A stretch of 22,023 nucleotides of DNA from an uncultured Flavobacteriaceae bacterium (GTDB taxonomy: Bacteria; Bacteroidota; Bacteroidia; Flavobacteriales; Flavobacteriaceae): the NCBI GenBank assembly GCA_937901915.1, contig CALGUD010000165.1:1-22023 (forward strand), given 5' to 3'. The position numbers were made by a program, and so were the translations under genes. Shown one piece after another: positions 10,501 to 18,400 of the stretch (its first letter is position 1; each line of letters opens with the position of its first letter). The notes under the pieces are model-generated. The model ran no database searches and was not told where the DNA came from. It worked only from the letters and a program-made list of their open reading frames with translations.

Positions 10501-11682
10501 GAAACTGTACACCTGGTTATTTATATTCCTGTTGAAATCGGAAACGAAATCTATACTTTTATCATTCACAGGTACGGGCAAAACCTCAACGGCCGGACGG
10601 CCCTGTGCATCATAAATTACTTCGCCCACTATAATATTGTCATCCGAGTTTATTTTGGTTACGGTCTGCCTGTTCCTCAGGGTTCCGTCAAAATAACTGA
10701 CTACTTCTTTCTTTTTACCTTGTTCGGCATAACTGGCCTGGAACTGCCAGTTTTTGTCCACCTGGTGACCATCCGAGAGTGTATACACATGAGGCCAATT
10801 GGCGACCGTTTGTTCATCGGACAAGCCACTACTCCACTTTCCGTACCTCAGCTTAGAGATGTTTGGCAAATAAACCCCTACAGCCCTTACCCTGTAAATG
10901 AGGTATCCTTTAGAATAAATAAGAGGTATGTTGTATTCCGTTTCGCCCGTTTGGATACGGGTGTTATTCAGTTGAAAATCCCTGGAAGTAAAACTGATTT
11001 GATTTTTACCCAGCAATGCATCCAGGTCGGCACCATACGCATCTACCCATGTCCACTCCAAATCGTAGCTTTCTGCCCCTGTAACCGGTGCCCAGCTTAT
11101 ATTTAACTCATTTTCCTCAGCAACATACACAGCAGAAGGTACCGGTTGGGTTAAGGATAATTCCCTATAGCGTTTCCCGGTGAATTCTATGGATAAACTT
11201 ACGTTTTCGGGCACATACCCATTTGTGTCTGCCGGGCTCCCTGCTCCCAGGTCCTGATAGCTGCCCTGGGTTATTTGTATTCTAGCCCCGAAACGTCCTT
11301 TTAAAACATGTTTACTGATATCCCGGGAGGTACTGCTTACCCCGGCAATTATATTGTGCTCTATTGACAGTACAGTTTGGTGGGTGTTGGCTGTATCAAA
11401 CGTGCCGTCCTCCAGTTGTGGTGTTACGTTGAGTGTAAGTTCGTAACTGTACCAGTTAGAAGGTTCAGATTCCGTATCCACTGCCAGTTCAATGATTGTA
11501 TTGGCATCAACAGTTGTGATACTGTTGTTGTTTAATTCAGGATCTGAAAATTCCAAATTAGCTGAACTACTTATCGCGGTACCGATTTCGGAAGAATCGT
11601 ATTGTACTTTATCCTGGCCGTAGATACATGCAGTGGCTAGTAAAAGTATGAAGGGCACTATGTTTTTTACAATATCTTTCAT
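709..11682 (-). CDS. Giant exported RHS/YD-repeat polymorphic toxin with C-terminal metzincin-like tip
   Basis: This 3657-aa protein starts with a signal peptide of about 23 residues ending IYGQ; the Cys in ATAC is a poor lipobox. Residues about 180-290 form a fibronectin-III-like domain (NISWAPVTGAESYDLEW). Around residue 350 is a YDAQGRPAVEVLPVP segment typical of Bacteroidota RHS proteins (DUF6443-like). Residues about 1250-2380 hold six diverged repeat modules. YD repeats fill about 2610-3354 (YNSLNQL, YDLLGRI, YDELGRI). The core ends with the RHS-associated motif DPRVGRFFAVDP (3355-3366) followed by NSPYAFSENRVMDGIELEG (to 3392). After that comes a variable tip of about 265 aa with HEMGHLLGLLH at 3546-3556. 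RHS cores are known to form a hollow shell around a toxic tip; export by Sec is read from the signal peptide. The start lies 15 nt after the upstream stop. Composition is mosaic: the YD core has near 48% G+C in a sampled line (2401-2460), while the tip and an internal block have 22-28%. Confidence 0.96.
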   Translation of the reverse strand: MKDIVKNIVPFILLLATACIYGQDKVQYDSSEIGTAISSSANLEFSDPELNNNSITTVDANTIIELAVDTESEPSNWYSYELTLNVTPQLEDGTFDTANTHQTVLSIEHNIIAGVSSTSRDISKHVLKGRFGARIQITQGSYQDLGAGSPADTNGYVPENVSLSIEFTGKRYRELSLTQPVPSAVYVAEENELNISWAPVTGAESYDLEWTWVDAYGADLDALLGKNQISFTSRDFQLNNTRIQTGETEYNIPLIYSKGYLIYRVRAVGVYLPNISKLRYGKWSSGLSDEQTVANWPHVYTLSDGHQVDKNWQFQASYAEQGKKKEVVSYFDGTLRNRQTVTKINSDDNIIVGEVIYDAQGRPAVEVLPVPVNDKSIDFVSDFNRNINNQVYSFQDFDLDTQNILDQFTPAKGMSDASGASQYYSSSNDVNDPFKERIPDAQGHPFSQVEYTPDNTGRIRRKSGVGVNHQLGSKHEMEYYYGTPEQVELNRLFGYSVGHFLHYKKNLVVDPNRQASISYIDPQGRTIATALAGYSPQNLDSLPDERNSSGLHEEMSSDLLGKLAPGATDTNQDNNIITATGTYGNQYDALFYSATKVSAFDEERSFDYSLNNEPYFNFGCVPDSGFPFIYDLSINVTDGDAITLLENPIQYLINLSEEENGTFAVLEALEDISVPRGSYTITKNLTVNSAALEGYADDYISRLTAPADPCYIDPATTTNLPPLTMDGCFMDCAECEQALYDQYGNKTAYVEAQIVAYDYSDLSYMNETELEDEKDQLRIAFGKQWEASIAACNAPCFDGTVDLNDPDSVEQLVQNSVSCSVARNELLNDMKPNGQYGASGILVNGSQITQTPESALNIYNDANILFSTRLTGNENLHNSWRNPRHPGHDDSPSSSSQLYTDGHYYNEDGTISYVIVKMIEEIIEGEGEEEDEVNVYFEPPLIDGNIEIISTEDMDNPDEYYVEPQYLANVTDFLASGVWQDQWAESLLVYHPEYCYLKYAEAVCEKTFPVSGAVMNSDGYDLYLQTIKTYAQAVSAGLLSDFDNIGGQDPYFNNHLGSSFENSALYQARQNLIDEALNTNYNGSNKNLMQFTYATLVCNSVSTCDVSASTPGAITSAIGSLPLESERDQFWNTYKANYFTAKQVIQSLFANIYARNNGCYNGCIGNEPPPTTLLTVIADYSSSIKSSVRSNISTSQPDLCKYTHKGQYSDKEKRFKPSDNMYNSGDNAQEVYNDFEEYTGYEYYVQTGVCPLARDLEVYLDHYFKERSSSGSLEPAIRNKTFSKTYLSPNLFEEMGGEHPTEENFNVQASANGNTLEINFHQAGSNLNENPITLTLPAGFSGSWSNYGNGSWVITKMSRIYTDYNAGTELFTYSIAAQVKQNDTDTDYEEIIITGTTQARIAECSITDANGIGEYLGNGNSHGSLGDCNIESQFTLALAGLLNRLENSNVLNTTVSLSGYTEYTGSYLSAFWGSGSAQWTSEGGGIYSIQVNGTTKFILTLEQDFNVSDIDFITGVAFNFDYNTEGRIIRQNATITYFDSTLTRQTTTGTLTEDGTRLINFLCCGDINDLVGEEETPECKNSVPYCMENQETEELFEYYFKEVFNEAINNHPPSFSDFTPVNAPFIDEFITQLDLEDRLQRNLDAYISSGVSDLNAFDVDVSNPQINWSHPLLSDWFNLSLLFSADSTNTESVSFFFDFRASPYEIVEVSEVICLDIKGIETAAKATANRGLWPISLDGSLPFYITYIDTNGNLVSNVHLGYLFITFNDSTSQYTEFSNLDPCDFFEPVEPIVEDPCLANIKEAFEDLYTDMWRLMNEFSNLSPEDNELYRPIQNWMNIVHPDYIPAGYNELVPYLPEFNNNCVSGLPGNYDSGDSPVIIYQIEGGFVFYIKGYCSTAIFDEEFRILHYNQSNPNFECTPGVDGNRITIENLSYNEVGGRLTADVYVNIPNSSCVTTEDERRYMLQEDKIFKFINCGDFSPHPCEMEFESVTDFDIYFKALLNDVLTDVSTALNSGQSLESMNGTDITNYQSYQNLINQFPLKDSYEYAAYTRNGENIIHPLNTSIASYSPISIMNNKLLGVHFNFGDYYGFTFEFNRYNSYFDYDSLLNFQELEIYNTTVPIPIDPPMRGSSTYTISYSDDETYNSYGNYTISLISDPSLPPSGENITPLDVCVFFNTADLNDDSGDNDDSGDNVPSCSEIADKEIIFENHVKNILNDIVGGNYSPGQNLDDISVHSQNLIYDTDLQISERLPLINSGFNGQPVFSGGLTSQIYFLTSSSLGLRFTGDNGGFGLEFGSIVQGFEEFNVNDPVIEEILSIDMVEIPGSGQGGYRNDLTIRYRNNLGEEVVKNTGIQLRYRTQAGNGGSIATCDFFSRDVGNSSFKSSSSKETLKSSITSARGTLDLAREECGEGICIPPVPEPISCSEKYPVYLAILNSLGDMDEVPLTETQFCDNYFQYIVEDYDYFLTALEVTSTLDVNYMSIARFGATEFNYGYAGIRGIINKYANLVASSTPDNVKTWTAFTSEEVESLENAGGCTEIPNPFPVNFNDVTIPIPEESNCEQFALSVYEAYTNDSYDAFLERTRAEFIKTYLKEATENAVETFDMVYFDKEYQYTLYYYDQSGNLIQTVPPEGVDRFTNTELEGGINAQINQYRANDVATENSLLLPDHRLKTEYRYNSLNQLAWQKTPDGGETRFAYDLLGRIIASQNAKQAANNRFSYTTYDELGRIAEAGELALNVAVEIDGISGKLLYSANGARVETATGYPANISDNQYEVTRTRYTEPVSFAAEIFDTVDGSGSHVGNSRNRVTAIYSYDQVTPSTLEHQYNNAIFYNYDIHGNVKELVQHNKMLSLSSADPNSGMKNVLYEYDLISGNVNKVTYQKGKEDQFIHKYEYDADNRIVNVQTSSDGFTWERDANYEYYAHGPLARVLIGDKEVQGIDYAYTLQGWLKGVNSETLDAGHDMGTDGTSSSSVGQDAFGYSLSYFNGDYQSIGSTGTTSFAYSNNTQSTKDLYNGNIKQMVTGIVDNNESILPAQLNQYTYDQLNRIKAMQGNSITGGASSASYSAAYSYDNNGNLETLERSAVTSTGTVLPMDDFNYNYETDVNGEKTSNKLLSVSDNPALDANFDSDIDSGQSANNYQYDAIGQLTADEAEGITNIEWRVDGKVKAVHKNVNGQQSTISFYYDGLGNRIAKSVEPANIFTYYVRDAQGNTMAVYENNNGSTEDFLLKEHHIFGSSRLGLEEKNIPITEIMNEDPVITLNRVSGDKRYELSNHLGNVLSVITDRKLLNSGISGTFKPDVLAYNDYYPFGMLLPNRHGNTSDYRYGFQGQEMDNEVKGEGNSVNYKYRMHDPRVGRFFAVDPIGGKYPWNSPYAFSENRVMDGIELEGKEFSFSQATDGTIYINAHFRVIQSADVPKQFYELVMDKVKTRYLQVFDSKIKSGKIQGWFTYEIISERISNKKYNIELMDPEAYIDKATEISGDPKYLTKYSRGITNQIGGSEIFATTNGIVSGINVSDIDFNNEFTSFKQEELANEISETIIHEMGHLLGLLHVWDKVHQNDDKVTFRQISKIADIYEKALEQLDSDMLLLSSGEQIEFIANNLMVLGEPNGMEELGEVFQNKTFSPEQLQMIFNFIHENQTKSKKEEESKQDD
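4540..7935 (-). repeat. Six diverged tandem modules in the RHS protein
   Basis: Residues about 1250-2380 of the RHS protein split into six units of roughly 160-215 aa. Each opens with a Cys followed by a helical segment rich in Leu, Phe and Tyr, then beta-strand-like sequence with Gly and aromatic residues. Unit starts are CPLARDLEVYLDHYF (1250), CNIESQFTLALAGLLNRL (1428), CMENQETEELFEYYF (1586), CLANIKEAFEDLY (1797), CEMEFESVTDFDIYFKALLN (1984) and CSEIADKEIIFENHVKNILN (2199). Four units close with a short Cys-aromatic motif such as DPCDFF, TCDFF, VCVFF or INCGDF. Units share pattern rather than high identity, so this is an old duplication. Function is unknown; a rigid stalk or outer layer of the shell is possible. 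Confidence 0.65.
5098..5133 (-). repeat. 18-bp tandem direct repeat (two copies)
   Basis: Two perfect 18-base copies (5098-5115 and 5116-5133) encode a duplicated DDSGDN motif between modules five and six of the RHS protein. It is in frame, acidic, and probably a flexible linker expanded by slippage. Confidence 0.9.
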
Positions 11683-11698
11683 AAGTAATGTATTACTT
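11683..11698. repeat. 16-bp AT-rich palindrome between the LolA-like stop and the RHS start
   Basis: The bases from 11683 to 11698 read AAGTAAT-GT-ATTACTT, perfect 7-base arms with a 2-base centre. They fill the gap between the stop of the 241-aa gene and the RHS ATG. An RNA hairpin would need to open the centre and would be weak. It could reduce access to the RHS start or be chance in AT-rich DNA. Confidence 0.35.
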
Positions 11699-12423
11699 TA
11701 GAGGTTTTGTTTTATAAGGTTGTATCCTGAATATTTACCGGTAAGTGATGCTTCATCTCCTGATGAAATGCTGATATAATCACTTAATTTGTATGTTTTT
11801 TGATCTTCATTAAGCTTTTGATGTTTCAATTCAATTACCAATCGGCCGTAATCATTAACATCTTCATTATTTTCATTTTTAAAAGGAATTAAATTTGAAA
11901 AGAAAAGCTCTTGTTTTTCGAGGCTGTATGTATCCTTATTGATATAAAGCACCACTTTACCATACGGCAATTGCCCGGATATTTCCTGAGGTACCATTTC
12001 ACATACAATTATATTGCCTTTGTTTGTTACAACTGTTTTTGTGTAATAATCCAGGTATGCGGAAATGTTGAGAGGGGAATTATCCAATCCTGTGCTTTTA
12101 TCAATATACAGCACCTGTTTAGCGCTGTTATCAATGATTAATTGTGCCTCTTTAAACTGAAGTATTTCAGAATCCAGCAGTTCCATTTTTAAAAAACTTC
12201 CGTTTTTAATTATTGAACCTTTATAGGATTCGGTAATGTTGCTTCCGGTTAATCCCCTGTGCATATTATAGGTTAGTTCAACCTGGTAAGCAGTTGAACT
12301 TTCATAAAAAGCTGCGACCTTATCCAGGAGTTCTTTAGCCTCTTTATTCTGGGCATTTAAGTGGCCCGATCCTAAAAACAGGAACAACGGCATCAGTATA
12401 TATTTAACTAATGTATTATTCAT
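11698..12423 (-). CDS. Periplasmic LolA-like protein encoded between the LRR and RHS genes
   Basis: The 241-aa product has a clear Sec signal peptide (MNNTLVKYILMPLFLFLGSG, cleavage near LNAQ). After it comes KEAKELLDKVAAFYESSTAYQ, a helix leading into alternating beta strands (VELTYNMHRG, YKGSIIKNGSFLKMEL, AQLIIDNSAKQVLYIDKS, GKVVLYINKDTYSLEKQELFF). This pattern resembles LolA-type outer-membrane lipoprotein carriers and related half-barrel proteins, a resemblance by eye that needs a profile search. The start codon overlaps the stop of the LRR gene by 8 nt (ATGAATAA), so translation is probably coupled, and the stop is 15 nt before the RHS start. A dedicated periplasmic binding or chaperone role for one of the giant partners is a reasonable inference, since a housekeeping lolA would not be expected inside this operon. 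Length and spacing look intact. Confidence 0.85.
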   Translation of the reverse strand: MNNTLVKYILMPLFLFLGSGHLNAQNKEAKELLDKVAAFYESSTAYQVELTYNMHRGLTGSNITESYKGSIIKNGSFLKMELLDSEILQFKEAQLIIDNSAKQVLYIDKSTGLDNSPLNISAYLDYYTKTVVTNKGNIIVCEMVPQEISGQLPYGKVVLYINKDTYSLEKQELFFSNLIPFKNENNEDVNDYGRLVIELKHQKLNEDQKTYKLSDYISISSGDEASLTGKYSGYNLIKQNL

Positions 12424-15400
12424 TTAAATCGATGCTATTAAGTTTTGAATTTCCGGAACGGGTTTCCTGTATGGTATATACCCCTCTTTCGGTTTCCTTT
12501 TTCACTCTTACGAGTCCGCCTTCTTTGTCGTACTCATAAAAAGTGGCATAGTTGTTTTCATCCAATTCTGCCTGCAGACGTTGCGTAATGGGATCGTATA
12601 CAAAGCTTTTCATATTTCCGTCAAACGGATGAAAACGCAGGTCATCAAAATAGACGTTTGTATCACCTTCGGCATTATTCGTTAGTGATATGGTCATGCT
12701 GGCAGCTTCCAGCGGAATGGTAATATCTGCCGACATGCGCTGCCATCCATCTATAATTTCACCCTGGGGTGTTAATTCTGTTGATTGTATTTGAATTTCT
12801 TCTCCTTCGGCATCCATGTAGGTAATTTTAAGGAGTGCATTTGTATATTCCATAGCCTGATAATCGGGATCCGGTACGAAATCAAAAACTTCTACCGATG
12901 GATTTAATCCGGAGATCATGGAACCATCACTTACAAAATCTGAAATACTATAACTTAACGCTCCTCCATTAACCCGGAAATCCGATCGTATAAAAAAGTA
13001 ATTATTGCTACTGTGAATAGACACATCTGTGAAATCCAATGAGAGTATATTACTATCAAAAATAAGTAATGGATAGCGGTAATCAAGTATATCGTTTTGT
13101 TGTCTGACAAACGGTGTTAAATATGTGAACTTATACACCTTGTTACTACTCAAGTAGAATGAAAATCCAACTGTTTTTTCTAATCCGGTTGTACTTTGTT
13201 TTTCTTTTATATATTTAAAATCATAGATCGTTAAATTTTTACTGGTGGGATCTTTGATAAATGGTACTAAAACATCGAACTCTCTTGTATCAGGAGATGG
13301 TATGTATATACTCTCTATAACCCTGTTTTTTGGATCGTCTGCAAAAATTTTATCTTTTAAATGGTTTAATAAATTAATGAAGTCATCCTTCACCTCACTA
13401 AAATATCGGGTTTCAGATCCATTTACCTGCAAGCCATCTTCACGAACCCAAGCGCTTACTAAATATTGATCGCCGGGTTGGGGCCTGAACTTTTCACACC
13501 CTATTAAAGTAGGTGCCTGCTCATCCAGTATAGTTACAGTTACAGGCCTCCTTATGGAACTGGAACAAACACCGCCACTTTGGGCTGCATAATAGGTAAC
13601 CCCATTAACCAAAGGGTCTGAATCCCTATATGCAGTACCGCCTATTGCAAAATCATACCAGGCAATATCGGATCCGGTTGCCACCAAATTAGAAATGGTA
13701 GGATTATCGAATGAGTAAAAAACCTGATTGGTCCTATAAATATAAGGTGAAGGCATATCATAAAGATTTACAGTAATCTTTTTTCTGTCCACGCTTATCT
13801 CAAAGCCATCATCTACAGCTGCATAATAAATTCCGCCATCAATTAATAAATCCGTTTCATTATAAGTTGCCATCCCTGTTTCGGATGTGTACCATACAAT
13901 GTTGTTGTCTGTATTAATTACTATATCAGCAACTGTTGGCATTGTGGATGTACAAAATGACTGTACACCATCTGCCACAGCAGGCAGCGGGCCTACATAA
14001 ACCTGTATTTCAAATCTACATTCGTTATCTCCTTGTTGCGCGTAATAATAGCCATCATTTACTAACACAGTACTCAGGTCTAAAGGTGTAGTGCTTGTTG
14101 GTGAGCTATACCAAACTAAAGGCTCCTCGGTGTAGGTGATCACAATATCTGCTAAAGTGGCGTTAGACGAATTACTGAATTCCCAATAATCTTCTTCTTC
14201 TATTCCCGGAGCACCAGGACTCAATATTGGTGTATACGGTATTCTTATTGAGCTGGAACTTATCTCGGCCCAGTAAACATCAAATTCTCCTAAATCTTCC
14301 AGGGGATCTAAAGGTTCCCCGCCCTCGCTATCTGCATACCAGATAGCACTGGATGCGCCATTAGGTACAGGAAGATCTGCAATGATAGGGAAAGTATCTT
14401 CCGTATAATTACAAAAAATTGGTGTTGTCGCAGGGTCGGCAGCGTCAATAACATCAGGCACACCATTACCGTCATTATCAGTAACAGTTTCAGAATCTTC
14501 ATCAGATTCGTCTGCATTTGGAATGCCGTCACCATCAGTATCTATTGTAGGGTCATCCGGTATTAAAGGATCTGTCCCCAGGACAATTTCATCGGAATCG
14601 TTAACACCATCATTATCATCATCCGTATCTACCGTATCCGGTATTCCATCCTCATCAGTATCTACAAGTTCTACTAATTGAATAGGATGACGTTCCAATT
14701 CGAGGTTAATTACCACACTATTGGTAGCTATAAAATAATACGAACCAATATCTTCTGCTGCAAATTCTTCTATAGTAAAGTCTTTAGAGGTAGCGCCCGG
14801 TATAGGCACATTATCTTTATACCATTGGTAACTGTTACTAACACTTACTAACTGATTACTGGTAAGCGTTACTGATTCCCCTAATAGTAATGAGATTGTT
14901 TGAGGTGAATCTACTTTAGCCTGGGGTGAATACACAAAAATATCCAGGTTTGCCAGGTAAGCGGGGAATTCTGCTTCAAAATCATTAAAAATAAACCTGT
15001 TGTTGTTAATTTGAACATCGGTGCCTGGTAAGGAGAAATTTGGAATCAGCAGGGGTAAATCTCCTGAAAATGAATTGAAGTCCAAATGAATACTATACAG
15101 TCCAGGTATGTTTTGAATAGTGGCCGGGACAGATCCTGATAAATTATTCTCAGACACCCAGAACATCTGTAGGTTTTGAAGGTTCCCTATAAGCGGTGAA
15201 ATACTTCCAACCAAGGTGTTTTCATGGAGTTTTACTGTTTGTAAGTTAACCAGGTTCCACAATGTGTTAGGGATTGACCCTACAAATTTGTTTATTCCAA
15301 GGTCTAAGTGTACAAGGCTTGTTAATCCGCCAATAGCTTCCGGGATTACGCAACACATATTGTTATCCCCAAGATCTAAGATGGTAAGGGATGACAGGCT

Positions 15401-18400
15401 ACCGATACTTTGTGGTATAACTCCCACCATCATGTTATTGCTGGCATCAAAAGTAATTAAGGCAGTAAGGTTTCCAAAGTCCGAAGGTAAGCCACCCACC
15501 ATCTGGTTTTGTTCCAGTTGCACATCCGTGAGCGCTGTGAGTGTGGTAAAAGATGTTGGCAATGTACCCCGAAGATTGTTTGCGGGGAGTTCTATTTTTA
15601 CTATTCTTGATGCTGCATTAGAGGTTACACCATACCAATCGCAAACGGAAGATTCGGGGTCATTAATAAGCCATGGCTGGTTACCGGCAATTGTATTTGT
15701 CCAGTTATCACCATCGGTGCTGATGTAAAAATCTATCAACGCCTGGCGTTCTTCCTGGGATATATCGCAAGCACCGGCAGGGTTGATTTCCAATGTAACC
15801 GCGTTACGCTCTAATGTTAAACCAGTTATAATACTATTGGTAGCTGTAAAATGATATACTCCAGCATCAGCTTCCGTGGCATTTTCAATTACATACTCCT
15901 TGCTTATGGCCCCATCGATAGCTACCCCGTTTTTAAACCATTGGTAACTGTTATTTTCACTGGTGAGTACTGTACTGGTTAAGGTTATATTATCCCCTGT
16001 TAAGATTGACAAGGTTTCTTCTTCTTCTACTTTGTTTTGGGGGGAATATGTAAAAGTTGAAATATTAGCTTCATACTGAGAAAATTCACTTTCAAAATCA
16101 GAAAATATAAAATTATTATTATCAAATGAGAACCTATTCATTATATTAAAAGATAAACTCGGAATAGTTCCTGAAAAATTATTGTTTTCTAGATATAAGT
16201 TTATTAAAGTAAGTGAGCTATATTCATCTGGAATAGTTCCTGTTAGATTGTTTCCATCTACCTTTATAGATTGAAGGTTAGTTAAATTTCCTATCATTGG
16301 GGGTAAAACTCCATTTAATTGGTTATTACCTAGACCTAAACTTTTTAAACTAATTAAATTTGCAATCTCCGGTGGTATAGAACCTGATAATTGATTATCA
16401 TCTAGTAATAAGAACTCTAGAGTTGTTAAATTTCCTAATTCTGATGGTATACTTCCTGTTAAATCATTATTTCTGATTCTAAGATTAATTAATTGTGAAA
16501 GAGAACCTAATTCTGAAGGTATAATTCCTGATAATTGATTATCATCCAACATTAAAAATTGTAGCTGTTTTAATAATCCAAACTCTGGTAATATAGAACC
16601 TGTTAATTCATTCTTCTGTAAATACAGATTTTGAAGATTTTGGAGATTACTTATTTCGTAAGGGATATTACCTGATAATTGATTTTCATATATATATAAA
16701 CTTAATAAACCAGACAATTCTCCTAAACTAGAAGGCAATGCTCCATTCATATTATTATTAGCCAATTGTAATTGAATTATCCTCCCATCAACCACCGTCA
16801 CTCCAAACCAGTCGCATACCGGTGAGTTAGGATCGTTAATAAGCCATGGCTGGTTACCGGCTAAGGTATTGGTCCAATTATCACCATTTGTTGAAATATA
16901 CAGATCTATGAGGGCCTGTCTTTCCGTTTCAGACACACCGCAAGTATCGTCCAGGGCAATGACATATAACTGGATAAAGTTTCGGTTAATGTCCAGGCCA
17001 CTTACCACACTGTTGGTTGCTGTAAAGTAATACTCACCGGCGTCTGTGGTGGCTACGGCCGGAATTACATAATCTTTGGTAGTAGCACCGGCTATAGGGA
17101 GTCCATCCTTAAACCACTGGTAACTGTTATTGGTGCTGGTTAATACATTGCTGGTTAGTGTAACGCTTTCCCCCTCCCTGATCCTTAAATCCTGTACCTG
17201 GTCTACATTGGCCTGGGGTGCATATACAAAGGTCTCCACATTGGCCTGGTACTGGGTAAACTGCGATTCAAAACTTGAATAAATAAACTGATTATTGCTT
17301 AAGTCCAGCAATGATAAATCCAGCCCGGATACTGTAAACGGAATTTGTCCGCTTAACTGGTTACCATTTAGGTTTAGTGTCTGTAAATTAACCATTCCTC
17401 CCAACGACTGTGGGATTTGTCCTGTAAGGTTATTGGCACTTAAGTCAATACCCACAACCTCATTATTTACCACTGTTACCCCATACCAATCGCAGATGGA
17501 AGACTCGGCATTGTTTACATCCCAAACCTGGTTACCGGCTAAAGTGTTGTTCCAGTTTGGCCCGTTGGTAGCATTGTAAAAGTCAACCAATACCTGGCGT
17601 TCGTCTGCTGAAACCTCGCATGAATTAACTACTGATAACGTTATGGGATTACGTTCCAACTCCAGTCCACTAATTATAAGGTTTGTGGCTATAAAATGGT
17701 ACACACCGGCATCTGTTTCTGCTGCATTTTCTATTACCAGATCCTTATTTGTTGCATCTTCTATGATTTCCCCATCTTTATACCATTGATAAAGATTATT
17801 AAAACTTATCAAACCGGTTGTTAAGGTAATTGTATTACCTGTGGTTACTGTTTTGGTTTCCGTTGCATCTACTTTGGCTTGTGGGGTATATGTATATGCA
17901 AGGATCAGTTTTTCAATAAAATCAGCATGATAAGATTCAAAATTTGAGAATACGAATGCGTTATCTTCAAAAACGAATTCTGTTAGATCCGGGAAGTTAT
18001 GTATCCCGGAAGGTATATTACCTGAAAGGAGGTTATTACTAACCCCTAAAAACTGAAGCCTGTACAGACTGTTAAGGGCAGAAGGAATACTCCCTGATAA
18101 TTGATTGTTCCTTAAATCTAACCGTTCCAATTGCCTTATTAATCCAACCTGGCCAATAATTGTTCCTGAAAGCTGGTTGTTAGAAAGGTCTAACTCTTTC
18201 ATTACCTCAAAATTACAGAATGAAATGGGTATGGTCCCGGAAATGGTATTATCACTCAAATCTAAAGTGATAAGGCCGGATAAACTCCCTATGGAAACCG
18301 GGATGTCACCTGTAAAATCATTATTGTCCAATAACAAAGTGGTGAGATTTATTAAACCCCCTATGGAATAAGGTATCTCTCCTGTTAGCTGATTATCGCT

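Noticed and set aside
10462..11106. Long open frame on the plus strand opposite the RHS gene (214 codons)
   Set aside because: It lies wholly antisense to a strongly supported coding region, has no recognisable domain, and reflects codon bias of the opposite strand. The same holds for other plus-strand frames, such as 6787-7188 and 15216-15728.
11614..11682. Lipoprotein signal on the RHS protein (Cys 19 in ATAC)
   Set aside because: The residue three before the Cys is Ala rather than Leu, and a better type I cleavage site follows at IYGQ, so a lipoprotein is not preferred.
12416..12700. T9SS C-terminal sorting domain on the LRR protein
   Set aside because: The end is a YD-like segment with a polar tail (SKLNSIDLNE) and lacks the terminal beta-strand and Lys-rich pattern of type A sorting domains.
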